Below, one piece after another: positions 61,061-64,000 of a DNA stretch of 64,000 bases. Below the pieces are notes generated by a model. That model saw nothing but the letters and a program-made list of their open reading frames with translations. It was not told where the DNA came from and searched no databases. The stretch is from Emiliania huxleyi CCMP1516 (lineage: Eukaryota; Haptophyta; Isochrysidales; Noelaerhabdaceae). Position 1 is the stretch's first letter. Every line of letters begins with the position of its first letter. The translations under genes were made by a program, and so were the position numbers. The stretch covers positions 296,286 to 360,285 of the forward strand of contig NW_005198017.1 in NCBI RefSeq assembly GCF_000372725.1. Direction: 5' to 3'.

Positions 61061-62127
61061 CGATGTCGATGGCCGAACGGTACGCTGCTGCGCCCCATTG
61101 GCGGCCTCGCTGCTGGCGATGCCAGCCGCGCCACTGGCACGTCGGTCGCCACCGTCACCACGTCTCTCGCCGCGGTGCCGGTGGAGCTCTGCGACGAGGA
61201 CGTGGCAATGCGCTGCTCTGCTCAAAGCGATGCTGGCTCTGCTGCCGACCCTGAGTGGGAGGCAGTGCTGGCGCAGCTGCTAGCAGAGGAAGCAGAGGAA
61301 GAGAAGCTCTGCTGCCGCTTCGAGCGCCGTGGCGACGACTCCGACGACGGGTGGGACAACTATAGTGAGGAGGAGGAGGATGCTGCTGTGCAGGGTGTGG
61401 CTGAGAAGGTGGACGAGTCGCTCGAGCGTCGGGACGAGCGGGCTTGCGCCACTGGTGGAGGATTCAGTATGCTGCAGGCGGCTCCCACCCTCGATGGGTT
61501 ATCACTCCTGCGACTGCATCGAAGAGGGCTTCAACATTCAACAAACAGGAATCGAGGGTGACCGCATGTCTGCATCAGACGTGTCATCCGTCCCGATCGT
61601 GACCAACCAAAGCCCCCCCTCTTCTAAGATCCGCGCTTGCCCCCGGATCCTGAACCCTCCACCGCTCCCAGCCGTGCTCGCCGAGCCTCCGCCACCTCCA
61701 CCTCCGCCGCACCGACCTCCAAAAGATCCAGGAGAGCAGCAAAGAAGGAATAAAACAATCGAGTTCCACAGGCTGCTGCGCGGTTCGACGCGCACTTCCC
61801 GCCCCACTATCGGTACTCGCACGACGACCACCAGGCGCTAGACGTTTTTGGAGGCCCGGGCCTTCCGCCCTGCGCTGGGAGGCAGAAGACCTTGGCGACT
61901 ACGACCTCCTCAACCCCTCGTCGGCAGCGCGCCGCAAGCAGGTCCTTCTGGAGGAGGGCTGGCCTCGCGGCGAGTTGCCTTCCAAGGTGGGGTTGCGTGA
62001 GCACATGCAGGCTCGCGCTGCGCTGCGGTATAAGGTGCTAGGTGGGCCTGGCAATGCCGCTGAGACCGGTGAGTACTTGTACGCCCGAGCTACGCGCCGC
62101 AAGTGGTCCACACGCTGAACAGAATGT
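61061..62127 (+). pseudogene. Possible decayed gene, function unknown
   Basis: An acidic open segment (61175-61561: LAQLLAEEAEEEKLCCRFER, DDGWDNYSEEEEDAAVQ) is followed in other frames by Pro-rich and mixed segments, including AHFPPHYRYSHDDHQALDVF near 61790. No splice pattern joining them was found and no family was recognised. It sits between repeat G copies. Confidence 0.3.
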
Positions 62128-62456
62128 TCAATCTCAATGTCCCACCCCCCTGCGCGCGGGCCTTCTAGGCCCGCGGGTAGTCTCCCCCCATCCCCAGGGC
62201 CTCCAGGGCTCGCACCTCAACCTCTCATAGACCAGCGCAAAAGCGCCATGGGACGTTATTTTCTTGTCAATAACAAGGTCTGTGAATCATGACCGGTCTC
62301 AATGTCCCACCCCCCTGCGCGCGGGCCTTCTAGGCCCGCGGGTAGTCTCCCCCCATCCCCAGGGCCTCCAGGGCTCGCACCTCAACCTCTCATAGACCAG
62401 CGCACAGCGCCATAGGACGTATATATTTTCTTCTTTGAATAACAAGGCTGTGAATC
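62128..62456 (+). repeat. Dispersed repeat G, two tandem copies
   Basis: Copies 62128-62290 and 62290-62456 each run from the CAATGTCCCACCCCCCTGCG end to an AATAACAAGG(T)CTGTGAATCA end. They are over 90% alike by eye. Confidence 0.93.
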
Positions 62457-62833
62457 ACGCCCGCTGTGAAAAATCGCGGGGGAGATTTTCGCCAGTCAAT
62501 AGAGCATAAAAATACCTTTCAGACGGTACCTTTCTGTCCTCCAGAGTCGAAGAACTCGACCGGTGGCTGGCCGCCAAAGTGGCTGGACGGCGCCGCGGCG
62601 CACACTGGTGAGCCGCGGAGCACACTGAGAGAGCTGTCCTCGGCGCAGCCGATCGGCTCCCGCGGCCTGGGTGGTGGCAGTGGCACTCTCTGAGGCTCCC
62701 TGATTTTTTCTGGTATTTGTTGCACTCTCTGGTCACTTTCGCCGGGCGAGCCTGGCTCTCGCTGCACAGCGGCGCGACCCGTGTCACCCAGCAGCACTGC
62801 TTTCTTCTTTGTTGAGAGAGCGAATCACCGCAA

Positions 62834-63066
62834 ATGCACTTGGAGCACTTGGAGTGCAGTCATTAACCGCACATCCAGGGCCGGGGAGCTCAGAAGCGCA
62901 CCCAGCGGGCCGGATGATTGGCATCGGGTTACGGGCTAGAGAGCCCTAGCCCCGGGGGTGCGCGTTCGCAGGGCAAGGGCCTTAAAGTAAACACGGGTCT
63001 CCGAGGGTTGGCCCCGCGTACCGGGTTTCCCCTTAACTGCAGGACGCCCCCTCTACTCGGAGCTAA
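62834..63066 (+). repeat. Dispersed repeat F, right copy
   Basis: Inverted partner of 57007-57238. It begins GCACTTGGAGCACTTGGAGT and ends CCCTCTACTCGGAGCT. It lies directly upstream of the last gene. Confidence 0.92.
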
Positions 63067-63173
63067 TGAACACCACACTGCACGCCTCACACGTCACACC
63101 TCACGCCCGACTTTTCTTCTATCGTCGATGATCGGCTATAGCGGACGTCCCGGAAGGCGTCTCTGGCAGGTCA

Positions 63174-64000
63174 ATGGCGGACGCGCTGCCAGATTGCGTC
63201 CCGCTGTGGCGGGACTTCACCGACAAGCTGCTCAAGCCTCTCGCCTGGCCGTCCTTCTGGCAGGGGGTCTTGTTCGGCAGGGAGTGCAATGGAGCCTCGC
63301 CTCATGCAGCCCCGGTCGCCTTGCGACTGGCCCAGCCGATGGAGGGTGGGCCATCATTGCTGCCGCTGACGCCCGGCTCGTCGAGCACCATGCTGCCGCT
63401 GACGCACGACACCGTGCAGGGCGCGGCACAGCTGGCCGAGGAGCACAAGTACTTTCTCGGCGCCTGCCTCGCGATTGCGCTGCTGCTGGCGCTCGCCGTG
63501 CGGCTGCGAGGCGCGCCTGCGAGGCTCTCACGAGGCGGCCAGCACATGGTGCTCAACGACGAGGGCGGCGGAATGCGCACGACGAGCGGCGGCAGCGGCG
63601 GCGGCTTGGCCCGCTTCTTACCATGGGGGTCGGCCCCAGGAGGCAGCTCCGGGCCGGTGGGCATCATGGAGGCGGGGCTCCTTCCGAAGCCCGTGCAGGC
63701 GCCACCGCCAAAGTACTGGCTCGAGGCGCGGAAAGAAGACGCCGAGGTGTCCGAGCCAGCTCGGAAGGCGGCCGTCCCGCTGCAGAAGCGACGGTCTCAC
63801 GACACGAGCGGCTCACCCGCACAGGAGTTGGCGGCGGCGGAGGCGGCGGCGGAGGCAGCGGCGGCGGCCAGAAAGGCGGCGGAGGAGGAGGAGGCGGCAC
63901 TCAAGCAGGCTCAGATGTATGAGGTGCGCCGCACATGTCCCCGGAGGGGGGAGCCCGCCTCCCTCCTCGCTGCACTCACCTCGCATCGTGAGCGACGCAG
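63174..64000 (+). CDS. Single-pass membrane protein with Ala/Glu coiled coil (partial, runs off right edge)
   Basis: The frame opens at the ATG at 63174 (MADALPDCVPLWRDFTDKLL) and has no stop before the edge, although a donor-like GAG|GTGCGC at about 63922 suggests an intron there. A hydrophobic helix (YFLGACLAIALLLALAVRL) lies at residues about 86-104. It is followed by a Gly-rich linker, KYWLEARKEDAEVSEPARKA and a long Ala/Glu/Arg helix typical of coiled coils. No family was recognised. Repeat F occupies its 5' flank. Confidence 0.55.
   Translation, partial: MADALPDCVPLWRDFTDKLLKPLAWPSFWQGVLFGRECNGASPHAAPVALRLAQPMEGGPSLLPLTPGSSSTMLPLTHDTVQGAAQLAEEHKYFLGACLAIALLLALAVRLRGAPARLSRGGQHMVLNDEGGGMRTTSGGSGGGLARFLPWGSAPGGSSGPVGIMEAGLLPKPVQAPPPKYWLEARKEDAEVSEPARKAAVPLQKRRSHDTSGSPAQELAAAEAAAEAAAAARKAAEEEEAALKQAQMYEVRRTCPRRGEPASLLAALTSHRERR

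Overview
This is a GC-rich (clearly above 60% by eye) nuclear window from a photosynthetic eukaryote, most likely a haptophyte alga of the Emiliania/Prymnesium kind. The evidence is an alpha-tubulin gene with introns, SLBP, Spc24, a cytochrome c6 with a lumen-type leader, TTAGGG-type telomeric repeats, and many introns that splice cleanly only with a GC donor. The lineage is inferred from these traits and was not tested by a search.

Layout. 1-8.5 kb: a C2/coiled-coil/PP2C phosphatase (-), an LEA14-like protein (+), an isopenicillin-N-synthase-type 2OG oxygenase (-) and a secretory methyltransferase (+). 8.5-11.1 kb: repeats. 11.3-18.8 kb: a UBA-domain protein (+) whose intron holds a telomeric repeat, the kinetochore protein Spc24 (-), a small RGG protein (+), a CA microsatellite, a tandem duplication and the histone-mRNA hairpin-binding protein SLBP (-). 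18.8-23.7 kb: repeats, a Ser-rich hypothetical protein and gene fragments. 23.7-29.8 kb: alpha-tubulin (+), a foldback element, cytochrome c6 (+), a small Leu-rich protein (-) and a TrhO-type tRNA uridine hydroxylase (+). 30.5-36.7 kb: a coiled-coil protein, a GH5 glycosidase, a zinc-finger protein and a TLDc protein, all on the - strand. 37.2-39.06 kb: a DNA transposon with hAT hallmarks (CAGGG termini, 8-bp target duplication) that carries a 180-bp satellite and telomeric arrays. 39.2-48.0 kb: a type II membrane protein (-), a Cys-rich exon, a PhyH + prolyl-hydroxylase fusion (+) and a Rab-like GTPase (+). 48.4-56.5 kb: a 1068-aa LCAT/PDAT-type acyltransferase with C2-like segments (+), an SRR1 protein (+), a DOT1-like methyltransferase (-) and a CS-like protein (-). 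57-64 kb: an AT-hook protein (+) and the PP2A activator PTPA (-), set among inverted dispersed repeats, then a membrane protein running off the right edge.

The genes are ordinary housekeeping and signalling functions and form no operon or obvious cluster. Intron-exon structures were worked out by hand from phase, splice sites and domain continuity. At least six introns are GC-AG with good support, and several more are likely. Three introns contain the same GGGGAGATAT-type minisatellite flanked by short direct duplications. Between genes lie several families of short dispersed repeats (called A-G here), some copied in inverted orientation far apart and some running into coding regions.
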